The position numbers and the translations under genes were made by a program. Shown in pieces: positions 63,482-64,000 of a stretch of 64,000 bases of DNA (the first letter of the stretch is position 1; every line of letters starts with the position of its first letter). Source of the stretch: an uncultured Lewinella sp. (GTDB lineage Bacteria > Bacteroidota > Bacteroidia > Chitinophagales > Saprospiraceae). The stretch lies in the NCBI GenBank assembly GCA_913057725.1, contig CAJXOS010000003.1, forward strand, positions 1 to 64,000, written 5' to 3'. The notes under the pieces were generated by a model. The model was not told the origin of the DNA. It searched no databases and saw nothing but the letters and a program-made list of their open reading frames with translations.

Positions 63482-63957
63482 TGTACGATATTGTTATTGT
63501 ACTGATCGATTATTTTCTTGAGTTCCAGTTCTACATCTTCCATGTAGTGCTCGGTAGCGCTGCCAAAGACGTTGCGCAGCAGCTCCCGGCGGGAACGAGA
63601 ATTTGGTGATGTTTGCTTGTAACGCTCCAACCAACGACCAATATCACGTTGGTGAACCATGCCGAGTTCTGGCAAAGGACGTAAAGACTCGGCAGCATCA
63701 AGGGCTTCTACTACCTGCTTGCGGATCTCCTCGTCGGTTTCGTCATATTCAATAGCCAGGAAGAAGAGTACAGTGGTAGCACTCTGGATTTGGCCTTTGT
63801 GGCAAAACTCGTTGATGAACCAACTAGCAGCAGCAGGGGTGAGGGCAGCGTCCCAGTCATACTGACTAATGTGCAGGTAGGTGCACACAAAATCTGTCGG
63901 CTTTAAATTGAGCAACCTGGGGCTGCGTTCAAGTACGTAGGTTAAATCCTTCTCCAT
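63478..63957 (-). CDS. Helical protein upstream of MoxR, possibly 5'-truncated by the window
   Basis: About 159 residues from the first ATG (63957), mostly helical: a repeat-like segment FINEFCHKGQIQSATTVLFFLAIEYDE (read as WFINEFCHKGQIQSATTVLF) and a C-terminal coiled segment VELELKKIIDQYNNN. No family is recognised. The frame stays open from the ATG to the right edge (a preceding PPNEHEPL), so the true start may lie outside the window. Four-base overlap with the MoxR start shows translational coupling. It probably is the third part of the cassette, e.g. an adaptor or effector. Confidence 0.65.
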   Translation of the reverse strand: MEKDLTYVLERSPRLLNLKPTDFVCTYLHISQYDWDAALTPAAASWFINEFCHKGQIQSATTVLFFLAIEYDETDEEIRKQVVEALDAAESLRPLPELGMVHQRDIGRWLERYKQTSPNSRSRRELLRNVFGSATEHYMEDVELELKKIIDQYNNNIVQ

Positions 63958-64000
63958 TAGAGGCTCGTGCTCATTCGGCGGAAGGCCTACCGTTGAAAAG

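Overview
The window looks like a chromosomal segment of a Bacteroidota bacterium, most likely class Saprospiria (Lewinella/Haliscomenobacter-like). This rests on two large secreted proteins with C-terminal type IX secretion (T9SS) sorting domains, many lipoproteins with short lipoboxes, a bacillithiol-type BshA, DUF4271 and DUF6089 proteins, a short pyruvate kinase, and repeated promoter elements of the Bacteroidota TAnnTTTG type. The species call is inference. I saw no rRNA, tRNA, CRISPR array, insertion sequence or prophage.

Layout. 1-8.7 kb (minus): a VanY-type peptidase, then an efflux operon read right to left: a substrate-binding-protein/TolC fusion, an RND adaptor lipoprotein, an ion channel, and an RND permease broken by an in-frame amber codon. 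8.8-11.1 kb (minus): molybdate transporter modABC. 11.3-18.0 kb (mostly plus): M20 peptidase, DUF4271 protein, HemD-like protein, NUDIX hydrolase, a membrane protein and an LD-carboxypeptidase. 18.1-27.0 kb: pyk (minus), then acpP-fabF-rnc-SWIM protein-DUF6089 barrel-YjbQ-LysE-flippase-like protein (plus). 27.1-33.9 kb (minus): rhodanese, a T9SS cargo protein, and a 1257-residue fusion of two D-Ala-D-Ala ligase domains with a membrane anchor and PASTA repeats. 34.2-43.5 kb: a DksA-like regulator, metF, small enzymes, a reductase/epimerase and the DUF1800/DUF1501 pair. 43.6-55.6 kb: a YceI lipoprotein, a MerR/B12-fold regulator lacking its cobalamin ligands, a 1264-residue CUB-like/FN3 T9SS protein, BshA, a lipid kinase, a NatAB-like exporter, YjjX and DoxX. 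55.7-57.9 kb: an APC permease with USP domains. 58.0-64.0 kb (minus): a helical protein, a MoxR AAA+ ATPase and a 1512-residue three-pass membrane protein with PKD, vWA-like and FGE/sulfatase-modifying-factor domains.

Four places deserve most attention. The first is the MoxR / three-pass PKD-vWA-FGE cassette at the right edge, which resembles a transmembrane version of MoxR-vWA systems. The second is the tandem ligase-PASTA fusion, which joins precursor synthesis to a peptidoglycan-sensing domain in one chain. The third is the efflux operon with its ion channel and its sensor-like TolC fusion. The fourth is the amber codon that disrupts the permease of that same operon. Start codons were moved downstream of the longest frame where signal peptides or family N-termini argue for it; each case is stated in the entry.
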